Numbered from the stretch's first letter, positions 8,898-19,004 are shown. The stretch is DNA of 64,000 nucleotides from Pannonibacter phragmitetus DSM 14782 (GCF_000382365.1 NZ_KB908222.1:122222-186221), one strand, 5' to 3'. The notes: generated by a model not told the origin, from the letters alone. Numbers and translations are program-made.

Positions 8898-10304
8898 TCA
8901 ATTATCCGCCATTGCCGCCGGCATCACCTGGTCTGCGGTGCGCCGCAGGACCAGTCCGGGCTCCCTTGGCAAGGTCCATGCAAGGCAAGCCAAGCCGCTT
9001 CTGCCGCCATCGTAAAGACGCATGACGGCCGGAAGGCGGGCGAAGGCAGCGGCGGGAAAGCCGCTGGCACTGGCAAGGACGCGGACGTCTTCGCGCAGCG
9101 CTTCATCTTGCCGCAGCCGCGCCACTGGCGCGATCCTGAGGCTCCCCCCGGCATCCGGTTTGAGGCAGATGCGGTAACGCCCGTCCCAGTGGACGCATTG
9201 TCCCGGCAGAAGCTCCACCGTGTCCGGCAAGGACCGGCCCGGTTCCGGCCAGAGCCGGAGGCGCCCGCCCGCAAAAAGATCAAAAACCACCCCCGCCAGC
9301 GTCACCCGCAACGGGCCACCGGCAAGAAGGCGGGCATCCAGCGTCTCCAGGCGGTCGAGACGGGGCGGATGCAGATTGCCGCCGACATGCTGCGCCAGCC
9401 GGGCCAGCAGCCGCAGGCGCACCTCTTCGGGCAGCGGCGTCAGGCGCGCAAGGTCAAGACGGGCAAAATCCGGCACATCTCCGGCACACGCATCCTTCAG
9501 CAGAACATCCGCAGCCGCATCTATGGCCTGCGCCGCCCGCGCCATCCGGCGGATCGTCGAGCCGATCCGCGAGGGATCAAGCCCCTCAAGCAGCAGCCCT
9601 GCCTGAAGCTGGCGCAGGCGCACACGCTTGTAGGCGGGATTGCTGTTGGAAGGATCATCCACCCAGGAGAGGCCACGGGCAACAAGGGAAGCCTTGAGGC
9701 GGGCGCCGGGAACCGTCAGGAAAGGCCGCAGAAGACGCAGGCCGAAGGGGCCACCGCACTGATCCGCCGCCATGGCCGCCAATCCATAAACTCCGCTGCC
9801 GCGGGTCAGGCGGTCGAAGAATGTTTCGATCTGGTCATCGAGATGATGCGCCAGCACCAGCGCCTCGACGCCGGACAGATCCATGGCATCGGCCAGCAGA
9901 CTGTAGCGGGCCATGCGGGCTTCGGCCTGCAGATTGGCGAGGCCCTGCGGTGCCTGCCAGGTGAGGATTTTCGCTGGAAGTTGCAGGGCTTCCGCCTGCT
10001 GCCGGACAAAACGGGCCTCGGACGCAGCCTCCGGCCGCAGCCCATGATCGACGGTCAGAACCAGAAGGCGTGGTGCCGGAAGCCCGGCAGAGTGCCGTGC
10101 ACGCGCCCAGCCGGCGGTCAGATGCAGGAGGGCAAGCGAGTCGCCGCCTCCCGAGACGGCCAGCGCAAGCGAAGAAAACCGCTCCAGCGGCGCCAGAAGA
10201 CGTGCGGCCTCGTCATCTGAGACCGGCAATACGCTGGAAAAATCAGGAGCAGCGGGCACGCTGCTGTTCGGCGCGGGCCTGATCACGCACCGCCTTCGCC
10301 GCAT
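8898..10304 (-). CDS. tilS: tRNA(Ile)-lysidine synthetase
   Basis: Modifies the wobble C34 of the AUA-reading tRNA-Ile to lysidine with ATP and lysine, an essential step of decoding. The PP-loop SGGGDS is at about 51-56, and the body continues through VLAHHLDDQIETFFDRLTRG, typical of TilS, to a C-terminal substrate domain. The start is uncertain: the listed ATG overlaps cpoB by 62 bases and lacks a good RBS; a GTG at 10259 overlaps by only 17, and both precede the conserved region. It lies between cpoB and ftsH on the same strand, the common alphaproteobacterial order. Confidence 0.9.
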   Translation of the reverse strand: MRRRRCVIRPAPNSSVPAAPDFSSVLPVSDDEAARLLAPLERFSSLALAVSGGGDSLALLHLTAGWARARHSAGLPAPRLLVLTVDHGLRPEAASEARFVRQQAEALQLPAKILTWQAPQGLANLQAEARMARYSLLADAMDLSGVEALVLAHHLDDQIETFFDRLTRGSGVYGLAAMAADQCGGPFGLRLLRPFLTVPGARLKASLVARGLSWVDDPSNSNPAYKRVRLRQLQAGLLLEGLDPSRIGSTIRRMARAAQAIDAAADVLLKDACAGDVPDFARLDLARLTPLPEEVRLRLLARLAQHVGGNLHPPRLDRLETLDARLLAGGPLRVTLAGVVFDLFAGGRLRLWPEPGRSLPDTVELLPGQCVHWDGRYRICLKPDAGGSLRIAPVARLRQDEALREDVRVLASASGFPAAAFARLPAVMRLYDGGRSGLACLAWTLPREPGLVLRRTADQVMPAAMADN

Positions 10305-11271
10305 TGGGATATTTCGTCAGAAGCTCGGCATAGGTCGCGCAGGCCGCGCCCGTTTCGCCGAGGCCCTTGAGGGAAAGCCCGAGTTTCAGCAGGCTGTCAG
10401 GTGCCTTCGTGTTCTTCGGATGCTCGGTATAGGTCTTCAGGAAAGCGTCGGCAGCACCGCGGAAATCCCCTTGGCCATACAGGCTTTCGCCAAGCCAGTA
10501 CTGCGCATTGGGCACCTGGTCGCTCTGCGGATAGGCTTCAAGGAAAGAGCGGAAGCCCTGTTCGGCGGAGACATAGTCACCCTGAAGAGCGAAATTGTAG
10601 GCGTTGTCGTAGTCGGTTCTGGGATCGCCCGTCATGCCGAGACTGGCAATCTGGCCCGAAGGCTGCCCGGGGAGCTGGTTTGCACCGCTGTTGACACCCG
10701 GAGGCGTGCCACCCTGTGCGGCAGGCTGCTGCTGGGGCTGGCCGAACTGGCCACGCGCCAGCGCCGACAGATCCAGCGGGCCGCTGCCGGAAGGCGCGCC
10801 CTCCTGGTAAACCCCGTCCTGATATCCGCCGCCATCGGCGAATTCGGCATCACCGGAGCCACCCGCCGTATTGCTGCCTGCGGGCATCTGCCCCAGAGTG
10901 CCCTCTGCGGGTGCCAGACCGGCACCCGCAGTTGCTGCATTGTTGTTCGCGTGCTGCGGCTGCTGTGCAGGCGCGGCAGGGCCAGCATCAGAGCGCTTGC
11001 CCGGCTGCTTCTGCGCGCCTTCCAGCTGCTGGAAGCGGTACTCGTTGTCTTCCTGCATCCGGCGCAGCTGGTCCTGCAACTCACGCAGCTGGTAGCTCAG
11101 CTGCTCCACCTGACCGTTCAGGCGGCGCATCTGGTCTTCCACTTCGTTGAGGCGCACCTGCGCATCGTTACCGCCACCACCGCCGAAAAGCTGCGCATTT
11201 GCGGACGGCACGGCTGATGCCATCATGCAAATGGCGGCCAGGGCCGCGAGAAGCGTCTTCCATTTCACCAT
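10243..11271 (-). CDS. cpoB: Cell division coordinator CpoB (YbgF)
   Basis: Periplasmic Tol-Pal partner that coordinates outer-membrane constriction with septal peptidoglycan synthesis (known for the family). The 342-residue precursor has a signal peptide ending near SANA (about residue 26), a coiled coil at about 38-85 (trimerising NVEDQM...QLRELQDQL heptads), a long Ala/Gln/Gly/Pro-rich linker, and a C-terminal TPR domain from about 220 (DYDNAYNFALQGDYVSAEQG). ACCGGAGGT is an excellent RBS. It follows pal but is separated from it by a terminator hairpin. Confidence 0.93.
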   Translation of the reverse strand: MVKWKTLLAALAAICMMASAVPSANAQLFGGGGGNDAQVRLNEVEDQMRRLNGQVEQLSYQLRELQDQLRRMQEDNEYRFQQLEGAQKQPGKRSDAGPAAPAQQPQHANNNAATAGAGLAPAEGTLGQMPAGSNTAGGSGDAEFADGGGYQDGVYQEGAPSGSGPLDLSALARGQFGQPQQQPAAQGGTPPGVNSGANQLPGQPSGQIASLGMTGDPRTDYDNAYNFALQGDYVSAEQGFRSFLEAYPQSDQVPNAQYWLGESLYGQGDFRGAADAFLKTYTEHPKNTKAPDSLLKLGLSLKGLGETGAACATYAELLTKYPNAAKAVRDQARAEQQRARCS

Positions 11272-11375
11272 GCTTTACCTCCGGTCTGCCTTCATGGCAT
11301 CCGATGGATAGCACAGGGCGCGCCGACTTCGGCCAAAATTTGACGGAAACACCGTTCAACCACCAGTTCATACGA

Positions 11376-11404
11376 AAACAGGCGCGGAGGGAGCCTCCGC
11401 GCCT
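11376..11404 (-). terminator. Terminator or attenuator between pal and cpoB
   Basis: An 11-bp perfect stem (11380-11390 with 11394-11404), followed on the minus strand by GTTTTCG. The T-run is short, so partial read-through into cpoB is plausible. Confidence 0.6.
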
Positions 11405-11430
11405 GTCAAAATCTTCACTGGCAGGTCAGA

Positions 11431-11922
11431 TCAGCTGCCGGCGCTGTTCAGAACAGTCACAGCGCGGCGGTTCTGGGACCAGCAGCTCTCGTCGTCACAC
11501 ACAGCCACCGGACGCTCCTTGCCATAGGAGATGGTGCGGATGCGCGCTGCCGAAATGCCGCGCGAAACCAGATAATCGCGAGCCGCATTTGCACGGCGGG
11601 CGCCCAGTGCAATGTTGTACTGACGGGTGCCGCGCTCATCCGCATGGCCTTCCATCGTGATGGTGTAGCGGCTGTAGTTGTTCAGCCACTGTGCCTGCTT
11701 GTCGAGGGTCGCCTGTGCCTGACCGCTCAGGGTCGACTGGTCGTTCGAGAAGAACACGCGGTCGCCGACATTGACAACAAAGTCCTGGCTCGAGCCCGGG
11801 GTGGCGTTGGCGCTGCCATCAAGCCCGTCGGTATTGGTGTTGGAGCAGGCAGCCAAGGTCAGCGCAAAACCAATGACAGCCGCCATGCGCGCACCGCGCG
11901 CCATCATAGCCGTATTCAACAT
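11431..11922 (-). CDS. pal: Peptidoglycan-associated lipoprotein
   Basis: Outer-membrane lipoprotein that binds peptidoglycan and TolB, pulling the outer membrane inward at division. The 163-residue precursor has a lipobox LAAC with the modified cysteine at C26 and a C-terminal OmpA-like domain with MEGHADERGTRQYN and ALGARRANA, the diaminopimelate-binding elements. The start at 11922 has a CGAGGAG site; the longer reading frame upstream has no signal peptide and is rejected. It is downstream of tolB, with a 180-base gap. Confidence 0.96.
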   Translation of the reverse strand: MLNTAMMARGARMAAVIGFALTLAACSNTNTDGLDGSANATPGSSQDFVVNVGDRVFFSNDQSTLSGQAQATLDKQAQWLNNYSRYTITMEGHADERGTRQYNIALGARRANAARDYLVSRGISAARIRTISYGKERPVAVCDDESCWSQNRRAVTVLNSAGS

Positions 11923-12069
11923 TCGATAACTCCTCGTCCCGCCGGTCCCGGCAAGGTGAACGCATTCTCTACAACAGTGGTTAACAACCAGTTGGCGGCC
12001 AGCCCTATCACATAAGAAAGTGCCGGGCACTCACGTTTTTCTGCAATTCCGGCTCTTGCACACAGGCGC

Positions 12070-12091
12070 GCTGCCGCCGGGTGGCGGCAGC
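12070..12091 (-). other. Hairpin in the tolB-pal intergenic region
   Basis: A perfect 9-bp GC-rich stem (GCTGCCGCC/GGCGGCAGC) lies just past the tolB stop, with no T-run on either strand. It more probably stabilises or attenuates the tolB message than ends it. Confidence 0.45.
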
Positions 12092-12102
12092 AGCCGGATT
12101 TA

Positions 12103-13458
12103 TCAGTCCAGCGTGGGCGACCAGGCCGGATCAGACCCGAACGCAGGCGTGGTGATGCGCTGCTCGTTATAGCCGGTCAGATCCACGGTCCAGACCTGCG
12201 GGCCCCCACTGGGTCCCGGCGTATCACGGAAGAACGTCAGCACCCGGCCGTTTGGCGCCCAGGCCGGACCTTCGTTATGATAGCCTTCCGTCAAGATACG
12301 CTCGCCGCTGCCATCCGGCTTCATCACGCCAATCATGAAGCGGCCCTGGTTCTGCTTGGTGAAGGCAATCAGATCCCCGCGCGGAGACCAGACCGGCGTC
12401 GAGTAGCGGCCCGGACCAAAGCTGATGCGCTGCGGGTTGGAGCCGTCCGCACCCATCACGTAGAGCTGCTGGGTGCCGCCACGGTCGGACTCGAACACCA
12501 CCTGACGGCTATCCGGGGAGAAAGACGGACTCGTATCAATCGCCGGCGTATTGGTCAGCCGGGTCGTGGCGCGCGAGCGCAGATCCATGACGAAGATATT
12601 CGCGTTGCCGCCCTGCTGCAGGCTCATGATCACCCGCTGTCCGTCCGGCGAGAAGCGCGGCGCAAAGGTCATGCCGGGGAAATTGCCGACGATCTCGCGC
12701 TGGCCGGTTTCGATGTTGAGCAGGAAAACGCTCGGATCGGTCCCAGTATAGGACATGTAGGTGATTTCCTGCGTCGTCGGCGAGAAGCGCGGCGTCAGCA
12801 CGAGTTCATCGCCACGGGTCAGATAGCGCAGGTTGGCGCCATCCTGATCCATGATGGCCAGACGCTTGACGCGCTTCTGCTTCGGACCGCTTTCATCGAC
12901 GAAAACGATGCGGGTGTCGAAGTAGCCTTTTTCACCGGTCAGCCGCTCATAGATCGCATCGGAAATGATGTGGCCGAGGCGGCGCCAGTTTTCCGGCGTG
13001 GTGAAGAACTGCTGGCCCAGCATCTGCTCGCCGGCGAAAACATCCCACAGGCGGAACTCAGCGCGCAGGCGGCCATCCGGCTGGCGGGTAACGGAACCGG
13101 AGACGAGCGCCTGCGCACCGATGGTGCGCCAGTCGCCGAAGCGCGGGGTCGTCTGTGCGCTCACGTTCTTTTCGATGAAGCTTGCCGGATCGAGCGGACG
13201 GAACAGGCCGGAGCGGCGCAGATTGTTGGAGATCACCTCCGTCAGCTGACGCGCGAGCTGCGCATCACCGCCTTCGGGCGAGAAATCCGGCAGGGCGATC
13301 GGCATCGGCTCGATCGTGCCCTGCGTGATGTCGATTTCGATCAGGGCGCTGGCCGGCGCAATCATTGCCGCGCCAGACACCGAGATGGCGCAGACCGCCA
13401 GGGCCGCACGCAGGGCCGAGGCAAGGCGCCGTTTAATCTGGAAGGCTCTCATCTTCAT
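12103..13458 (-). CDS. tolB: Tol-Pal system protein TolB
   Basis: Periplasmic beta-propeller protein that shuttles between TolA and Pal. The 451-residue precursor has a signal peptide ([20 protein letters not shown] then a hydrophobic core, cleavage near SALIEID), an N-terminal alpha/beta domain, and a six-bladed propeller with repeated TSPSFSPD and PAWSP-type WD-like motifs through the C terminus. The start at 13458 is preceded by CGGAG; the longer frame would add 53 non-signal residues overlapping the upstream gene. It is part of the tol operon. Confidence 0.96.
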   Translation of the reverse strand: MKMRAFQIKRRLASALRAALAVCAISVSGAAMIAPASALIEIDITQGTIEPMPIALPDFSPEGGDAQLARQLTEVISNNLRRSGLFRPLDPASFIEKNVSAQTTPRFGDWRTIGAQALVSGSVTRQPDGRLRAEFRLWDVFAGEQMLGQQFFTTPENWRRLGHIISDAIYERLTGEKGYFDTRIVFVDESGPKQKRVKRLAIMDQDGANLRYLTRGDELVLTPRFSPTTQEITYMSYTGTDPSVFLLNIETGQREIVGNFPGMTFAPRFSPDGQRVIMSLQQGGNANIFVMDLRSRATTRLTNTPAIDTSPSFSPDSRQVVFESDRGGTQQLYVMGADGSNPQRISFGPGRYSTPVWSPRGDLIAFTKQNQGRFMIGVMKPDGSGERILTEGYHNEGPAWAPNGRVLTFFRDTPGPSGGPQVWTVDLTGYNEQRITTPAFGSDPAWSPTLD

Positions 13459-13492
13459 CGAGGCTCCGGTTTTCCTAAGGTCCATCTGTCCG

Positions 13493-13894
13493 TCATTGAT
13501 GGACAAAATTGATGACAATCTCACGCCAGGCCTCGTACTTGGCCTCTGGCAACGAATAAGGCGCGCATCGCTGCACAGCCCGGATGGTGCTCTGGGCGAG
13601 CAACTGCCCAGCCTCACCGTCTGCCGCCTCTACAACCTGCGGCGTTCCATCCAGTTCCCCGGACGGCGTTAATCTGATCCGCACCTTCACTTCGGCGCTG
13701 GTGCCGGCTTGCAGTTGAGGGGGCATCCAGCAGCGCTGGACCACCTCCCGCAAGCCGGAGATTTCCTGTTCTGTCAGCGTCTGCGTATCCGACGCCTCCG
13801 CCATCTGCGGCACGGCAAGCACACAGAGAAGCAATGCAATCTGCATCAGGTGCAGGCCCTGCCCGGAATGCCTTACCCCGCCTGGCCGCCTCAT
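13493..13894 (-). CDS. Small secreted protein resembling the TolA C-terminal domain
   Basis: A 133-residue protein between tolA and tolB. It has a hydrophobic signal-like stretch ([18 protein letters not shown]) and then about 95 residues clearly alignable with the C terminus of the adjacent TolA: both share LR-x3-CWxPP, a conserved RC-x-PY-x-LP-x-KY and WRE-hIINF. It lacks TolA's membrane helix and stalk, so it should be periplasmic and free. The start is either 13894 (G-run RBS overlapping the tolA stop) or the internal ATG at 13846. I read it as a duplicated TolA-III domain that may compete for or assist TolB/Pal binding; the function is inferred only. Confidence 0.8.
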   Translation of the reverse strand: MRRPGGVRHSGQGLHLMQIALLLCVLAVPQMAEASDTQTLTEQEISGLREVVQRCWMPPQLQAGTSAEVKVRIRLTPSGELDGTPQVVEAADGEAGQLLAQSTIRAVQRCAPYSLPEAKYEAWREIVINFVHQ

Positions 13895-13897
13895 CCG

Positions 13898-14881
13898 TCA
13901 CCCCCCCAGCATCTGACTGGGGTCGAAGTTGATGATGACTTCACGCCATGAATCATACTTCTCGGCAGGCAGCGTGTAGGGCTGGCAACGCATGACGGCG
14001 CGCACGGCACTGTCGGACGCTGCGCGGAACGAGGGGTTGCCGCTCGAGTTGATCACCCGGGGAGACCCTTCCACTTCGCCAGCCATGCTCAGGTTGAATT
14101 GCAGGCGCACGGCAAGGTCTGCAGCGCCTGCAGCACCGACCGGCGGGTTCCAGCATTTTGCGATCTGGCCACGCAGCGCATCCAGTTCCGACACCGTCAT
14201 CTTGACGTTGTTGTTGCCCGTGCGGCTGCCGAGAGAGGCAGCTTCCTTGGCACCGGTGGTGCCGCCGCCGGAGGGATCAACCTTGTTCAGCAGTGCGCTG
14301 ATCTCGTTCGGGTTGAACTTCTCTTCCTTCTTCGGCTGCTGCTGTGCCGTCTGCTGCTGCGGCTTCGGCGGCGTCGGCTTGGAGCGTGGCGTCACCTTCA
14401 CCGGCTCGGACATGAGCGGCTTGGGCGCCTCCTCGGCGGGCGCAGCTTCTGCCACCGCCTCTTTCGCAGGCTCGGGCTCAGCCTTCGGCGCAGGCTCCGC
14501 AGCCGGTTTGGCAGGTGCGGGCTTCACGGGAGCGGGCTCAGGCGTGGGCGGCGGAGACGATGATTCCTGCGCGGCAACGGACTGGTTGGTCGGCCGGGGT
14601 GTCGGCGGCGTCTGCAATTCAGCCTTCGCCTCCCCTGCCGTCTTGTCCGGCTCGGGAGCCTTGTTGTTGGCTTCCTTGGCGGTGGATTCGTTCGGCTGCT
14701 CCTTGAGCTCTGCGGTCTTTTCACCCTTGTTCAGCTGAGTGAATTCACCGATCGGCACCAGATCAACCGGCAGGGACTCCATCGGCTTGGTGTCAAACGG
14801 TTCCGCCCCCGGAAGCGACACAAGCCCCCAGAGCACAAGAGCCATATGGCCCGAGACGGAAACGATCAAGCCTGTGCGCAT
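13898..14881 (-). CDS. tolA: Tol-Pal system protein TolA
   Basis: Inner-membrane-anchored stalk protein that carries the force of the TolQR motor across the periplasm. The 327-residue product has an N-terminal membrane helix (about 5-24), a Pro/Ala/Glu/Lys-rich linker (about 50-190; low complexity), and a C-terminal domain (about 220-327) with the CWNPP and RCQPYTLP motifs. It is closely spaced after tolR (15 bases) and is followed by a second, small gene with the same C-terminal domain. Confidence 0.93.
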   Translation of the reverse strand: MRTGLIVSVSGHMALVLWGLVSLPGAEPFDTKPMESLPVDLVPIGEFTQLNKGEKTAELKEQPNESTAKEANNKAPEPDKTAGEAKAELQTPPTPRPTNQSVAAQESSSPPPTPEPAPVKPAPAKPAAEPAPKAEPEPAKEAVAEAAPAEEAPKPLMSEPVKVTPRSKPTPPKPQQQTAQQQPKKEEKFNPNEISALLNKVDPSGGGTTGAKEAASLGSRTGNNNVKMTVSELDALRGQIAKCWNPPVGAAGAADLAVRLQFNLSMAGEVEGSPRVINSSGNPSFRAASDSAVRAVMRCQPYTLPAEKYDSWREVIINFDPSQMLGG

Positions 14882-14896
14882 GATGCGTCAGGTTCC

Positions 14897-15340
14897 CTAT
14901 TCTGCAAGAGTCACAAGGCCAAGGCGCTTGAAGCCGGCAGCGTTGATCCGGCCCATGATCTGCATCATCGTTCCATAGGCGGCCGTCTGGTCACCTTTCA
15001 CGAAAATGCGCTCCTCGTAGCCGTTCTCGGCAATGGCCGTCAGTTTCGGCACAACTTCGTCCAGAGCGATCTCGGTGTTCTGGATGAAGATCTTGCCATC
15101 GGACGTGACCGAAATCGTGATCGGCTCATTGTCGCCCTGCAGCGGCTTTGCGGCCGTCTGCGGCAGATCCACCGGCACCCCGGAGGTCATCAGCGGTGCG
15201 GCCACCATGAAGATGATCAGCAGCACCAGCATCACGTCCACGAAAGGCGTGATGTTGATTTCGTTTACAGGCGCTGCGCGGCGGCCGCCGCGTCTGCGCC
15301 GCCCTCCGCCACCGCCGCCCGCTCCAACACTCATACCCAT
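14897..15340 (-). CDS. tolR: Tol-Pal proton channel subunit TolR
   Basis: ExbD/TolR-family motor subunit. The 147-residue protein has a Gly/Arg-rich N terminus, then one membrane helix preceded by INITPFVDVMLVLLIIF, which holds the proton-binding Asp, and a C-terminal periplasmic domain. It starts three bases after tolQ and is followed at 15 bases by tolA, so translation is probably coupled. Confidence 0.96.
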   Translation of the reverse strand: MGMSVGAGGGGGGRRRRGGRRAAPVNEINITPFVDVMLVLLIIFMVAAPLMTSGVPVDLPQTAAKPLQGDNEPITISVTSDGKIFIQNTEIALDEVVPKLTAIAENGYEERIFVKGDQTAAYGTMMQIMGRINAAGFKRLGLVTLAE

Positions 15341-15343
15341 GGG

Positions 15344-16051
15344 TCAGATCCGTTCGTCAATCTGGCGGGACAGGATGGCCGAGAACTCGTCCGCAAAACC
15401 TTCCATGCGGGCGGAGAGCTTGGCCACGTCGGTCTGCAGCTTGTTATAGGCGATAACCGCCGGAATTGCGGCAAGCAGGCCGAGAGCGGTTGCCAGCAGA
15501 GCTTCGGCGATACCCGGAGCCACGACCGCCAGCGAGGTGTTTTCGGACTGGGCGATGGACTGGAAGGCCGTCATAATGCCCCAGACGGTGCCGAACAGAC
15601 CGATGAAGGGCGCCGCCGAGCCAACCGTTGCCAGAACAAGCAGGCGGGATTCCAGGCGCTCCGTCTCGCGCGCAATCGTAACGTCCATCACCCGGTCGAT
15701 ACGCTGCTGCAGGCTCGCCAGGGCAGGCTTGGCGCCTTCATGACTTCGTTTCCACTCCCGCATGGCAGCCACAAACAGGGCGGCCATGGAGTGATTGGCC
15801 CGGCTCGACAGGGTCTTGTACAGTTCCTCGAGCGACTGGCCCGACCAGAATACGGTTTCAAACCGCGTCATCTGGCGCTTGGTGCGGGTGAAAAGCATCG
15901 CCTTGTCGACAATGATGGCCCAGCACCAGACGGACGCAATGATCAGGCCAAACATGACAAGCTTGACGATGATGTGAGCCTGCCAGAACAGGCCAATGAA
16001 CGACATGTCGCCATGCGGGGCCGCCATGGTCGTCTGGGCGATTTCATTCAT
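15344..16051 (-). CDS. tolQ: Tol-Pal proton channel subunit TolQ
   Basis: MotA/TolQ/ExbB-family inner-membrane protein that forms the ion-driven motor with TolR. The 235 residues hold three membrane helices: one near residues 22-43, and two adjacent ones in the conserved SAAPFIGLFGTVWGIM and EALLATALGLLAAIPAV blocks. AAGAGG lies upstream of the ATG. It heads the tolQRA part of the cluster; the 270-base gap to ybgC probably has a promoter. Confidence 0.96.
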   Translation of the reverse strand: MNEIAQTTMAAPHGDMSFIGLFWQAHIIVKLVMFGLIIASVWCWAIIVDKAMLFTRTKRQMTRFETVFWSGQSLEELYKTLSSRANHSMAALFVAAMREWKRSHEGAKPALASLQQRIDRVMDVTIARETERLESRLLVLATVGSAAPFIGLFGTVWGIMTAFQSIAQSENTSLAVVAPGIAEALLATALGLLAAIPAVIAYNKLQTDVAKLSARMEGFADEFSAILSRQIDERI

Positions 16052-16324
16052 CTAAAAGGGACCTCTTGCCCGTGGAGTTGTCATCGTGAGTTAAAAGCAC
16101 ACCAGGAAACCTGCTGCGTCCCGGTGGCTTCGGTTTCCTCCCGGACTTTTGGTCTTCCTGACCGCTGAATTTGGCAAAACTGGGACTGCGCAACGCACGC
16201 AATCTCCCTTAAACAAAAGGATTAAGGTTACTGCCGTGTTAATGACGTTGCGTCGCACAAATTGATTTGATGCCAAAGGCTCAAAAAGCTTCCGGAAAAG
16301 ACGCGCAAAGCCGGGTGGCGTTTC

Positions 16325-16777
16325 TTAATCCGGTTGCACCGGCAGCCTTGCTGCCAGCTCCGGCGGCAGACGCACAGGACGGCCGGAAGGGAGGATCACG
16401 GCAACCACGGCCTGAGCCGAAACCAGCAGCGCACCGCCGCACCAGATTTCCTGTTCCAGCACCAGACGGGCGCCGCGCGCTTCGCTGAGGCGTGTGCGGA
16501 CCTCAAGAAGATCGTCGATACGGGCCGGCTTCACGAAGCGGATCGTCATGTCGCGTACGGCGAAGACGATCGGCTGCCCGTGGCTGCCATCTGCCAGCGC
16601 CGCATGATGCAAACCGCAGGCCCGCAGCAGTTCCGTCCGGCCACGCTCGAAGAACCGGACATAGGACCCGTGATAGACAAGCCCGCTGAAATCGGTGTCC
16701 TCGTAGTAGATGCGGACAGGAAGGAGGTGCACACCCTCCACGATCCGGCCACCGGTGGTGCTGTCTTGCTGCGTCAT
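16325..16777 (-). CDS. ybgC: Tol-Pal-associated acyl-CoA thioesterase YbgC
   Basis: Hot-dog-fold thioesterase that hydrolyses short- or long-chain acyl-CoA and is almost always linked to tolQRAB. The 150-residue protein has the catalytic region YYEDTDFSGLVYHGSYVRF with the active Asp, then FFERGRTELLR. The start at 16777 has GGAAGGC upstream; an ATG 19 codons earlier adds a Cys-rich, non-family stretch. Confidence 0.93.
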   Translation of the reverse strand: MTQQDSTTGGRIVEGVHLLPVRIYYEDTDFSGLVYHGSYVRFFERGRTELLRACGLHHAALADGSHGQPIVFAVRDMTIRFVKPARIDDLLEVRTRLSEARGARLVLEQEIWCGGALLVSAQAVVAVILPSGRPVRLPPELAARLPVQPD

Positions 16778-16814
16778 GATGCCTTCCGAACTCCCTGCCC
16801 GGCCGCATATGCGC

Positions 16815-16867
16815 GAAACGCCCGGCGCTTGCAAGCCCGCAATGGGCCAGCCTGCACCGGGCGTTTC
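16815..16867 (-). terminator. Probable terminator of the chemoreceptor gene
   Basis: An 11-bp perfect stem (GAAACGCCCGG, 16815-16825, with CCGGGCGTTTC, 16857-16867) has an unusually long 31-base loop and only TTTC within the stem end. It lies between the chemoreceptor stop and ybgC; the long loop keeps confidence moderate. Confidence 0.5.
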
Positions 16868-16892
16868 AGGTCCGTATTCCGTTGTTCTGAGA

Positions 16893-19004
16893 TCAGGCGG
16901 CGGCCACCTCGCGCAGGAAACGTTCCACCGATCGGCGCAGCGTATCGGCCTGCTGCTTCATGGTGAGCGTGGCTTCCTGCATGGCCGAAGCCGAGCCGGA
17001 GTTCTCTGAGATATCCGCATTGAGTGCAGCCACCGCATTGGCAACGGCCATGGTGCCATGCGCTGCCTCGGCAACATTGCGGGAAATCTCGCCCGTCGCC
17101 GAACCCTGCTCACGCACGGCCCCGGCAATCGAGGCCGTGTAGGTATTCACCTCTTCCATCGAATTGGTGACATCGGCAATCTCCTCGACGGCTTCTGCCG
17201 TGGAGTTCTGGATGGCGGAAATCTGGGCGGAAATCTCTTCCGTCGCCTTGGAGGTCTGGGTTGCCAGCTCCTTCACTTCCGCAGCCACGACCGCAAAGCC
17301 CCGGCCAGCTTCGCCCGCACGTGCCGCCTCGATGGTGGCGTTGAGGGCGAGGAGGTTCGTCTGCTCGGCAATGGCACGGATCAGGTCCACCACTTCGCCG
17401 ATCTTGTTTGCAGCATTGGCAAGCCCGGCGATCTTCTGGTTCGACGACTGCGCATTGGCCGTGGTGCGCCCGACAACATCTGCCGTGGTCGCCACCTGAC
17501 GTGCGATTTCCTCGATGGAGGCATTCAGTTCTTCCGTCGCGCTGGCAACCGCCTGCACGTTGGAAGAGGCATTCTCCGCATCACCGGCCGCCTGCGCCCC
17601 GCGATGAGAGGCTGTGTCGGAACGGCTGCTCAGGATGGCCGACGTTTCCTCAACACGGGCGAGATTGCTTTCCACCTCGGCCAGCAGGGCCTGCGCCTCC
17701 TCACGGAACCCGGCAATCAGGCCATCAATATGCTTCTCACGCTGCTCACGGGCCACATGGCCGGCACGGCGCTCCTCGGCGAGCCGTTCGCGCTCAAGCG
17801 AGTTCTCCTTGAAGACCTCGATGCAACGGGCCATCTGGCCGATTTCATCGCCCCGCTCCAGAGCATTGATGGCAACCGACAGATCGCCATCCGCAATCTG
17901 GCGGGCCGTGACGGACAGGGACTGCAGCGGAGCAAACATGCGGCTGGTCAGCCACCACATGACGGCAACGATCGGCAGGAGACAGACAATGCCCGCGATG
18001 ACCGCTCCCCAGGTGATCTGGCGCGCCGCTGCATTCAGCTCGGCGCTCTCGACCGCAGCACCCACACCAAAGGGCTTGTCCACGCTCAATCCGTCCGTCA
18101 CGGTGTAACGGAAATTGCTGCCGCCCAGCGTCACGAGGCCATCACCGGCGCGGATCGCGTCAAAGCGGAACGCCTCCGGGGCCTTGTCGCCATCGAACAC
18201 GGCAACATTGCCGCCTGCATCAACCAGAAGAGCGCGTTCGGTTTCGCCGATGCCGCCTTTTGCCGCGATCAGGCCTGCGAGCTTGCTCATGTCGACCGTG
18301 TAGCCGATGACGCCGAAAAAGCGGTCATGCGAGAAGACCGGCGTTGCCAGCGTCAGCAGAACGCTGCCGTCAGCCGCAACGAGGAACCCTGACGAAGAGA
18401 CCTTCGGCAGCGCGGTCTCCGTCTTTTCTGGAGTGTCCAGAATTGGCTTTGCCGCAGCCGTCAGCGGGCCGCCCAGCAACTCAGGCGAACTCAGGTTGCG
18501 GGCGAATTCCTCACCCTTCATGTAGCTGTAGATGACATTGCCATCGAGATCGATGAGCTGAATGTCCTTGAACAGCCCCTGATCCACGAAAGAGCCAACC
18601 GCCATGTGAATGGGCTTGTGATTGTTTGCGTAGAAGTTACCCGCACCCGACTCCACAAGCAGATGCCGCTCGTCCGGTCCATGCGGATTGTCTTCGACGA
18701 AGGTCTTACGGAGCTGTGCGGTCTGGTTTTCCTTCAGCACCTTCCAGCCAGCGGTCATTTTCATGACCGCATCCTTGGCATCAGACACAGATGCAAAAAA
18801 GCGGGCTGCATCAACACGCTGGTCAAGGGCAAGTTCCAGCGTGCGGTATTTGCCCAATGTTGCGCTTGAAAGGGCCTTGCTCGCCTGGCTGTCGGCCACG
18901 TCCCCCGCGAGCCGCGCAATGACAATGACAATGGCAAGGCACATGATGGCTGCGCCTGCGAAGAACATCGCAGCCACCTTGTTGGACAAGCGATTACGGA
19001 TCAT
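16893..19004 (-). CDS. Methyl-accepting chemotaxis protein with Cache-type sensor
   Basis: Membrane chemoreceptor that signals through CheA/CheW. The 703-residue protein has membrane helices at about 9-31 and 332-356, with a roughly 300-residue periplasmic double-Cache-like sensor between them, a HAMP domain from about 356, and a cytoplasmic signalling domain with the hairpin-tip [20 protein letters not shown]. The start at 19004 has GGGAGGAA upstream. It sits between ruvB and ybgC, a position normally empty in related genomes, and is probably an insertion. The ligand is not predictable. Confidence 0.93.
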   Translation of the reverse strand: MIRNRLSNKVAAMFFAGAAIMCLAIVIVIARLAGDVADSQASKALSSATLGKYRTLELALDQRVDAARFFASVSDAKDAVMKMTAGWKVLKENQTAQLRKTFVEDNPHGPDERHLLVESGAGNFYANNHKPIHMAVGSFVDQGLFKDIQLIDLDGNVIYSYMKGEEFARNLSSPELLGGPLTAAAKPILDTPEKTETALPKVSSSGFLVAADGSVLLTLATPVFSHDRFFGVIGYTVDMSKLAGLIAAKGGIGETERALLVDAGGNVAVFDGDKAPEAFRFDAIRAGDGLVTLGGSNFRYTVTDGLSVDKPFGVGAAVESAELNAAARQITWGAVIAGIVCLLPIVAVMWWLTSRMFAPLQSLSVTARQIADGDLSVAINALERGDEIGQMARCIEVFKENSLERERLAEERRAGHVAREQREKHIDGLIAGFREEAQALLAEVESNLARVEETSAILSSRSDTASHRGAQAAGDAENASSNVQAVASATEELNASIEEIARQVATTADVVGRTTANAQSSNQKIAGLANAANKIGEVVDLIRAIAEQTNLLALNATIEAARAGEAGRGFAVVAAEVKELATQTSKATEEISAQISAIQNSTAEAVEEIADVTNSMEEVNTYTASIAGAVREQGSATGEISRNVAEAAHGTMAVANAVAALNADISENSGSASAMQEATLTMKQQADTLRRSVERFLREVAAA

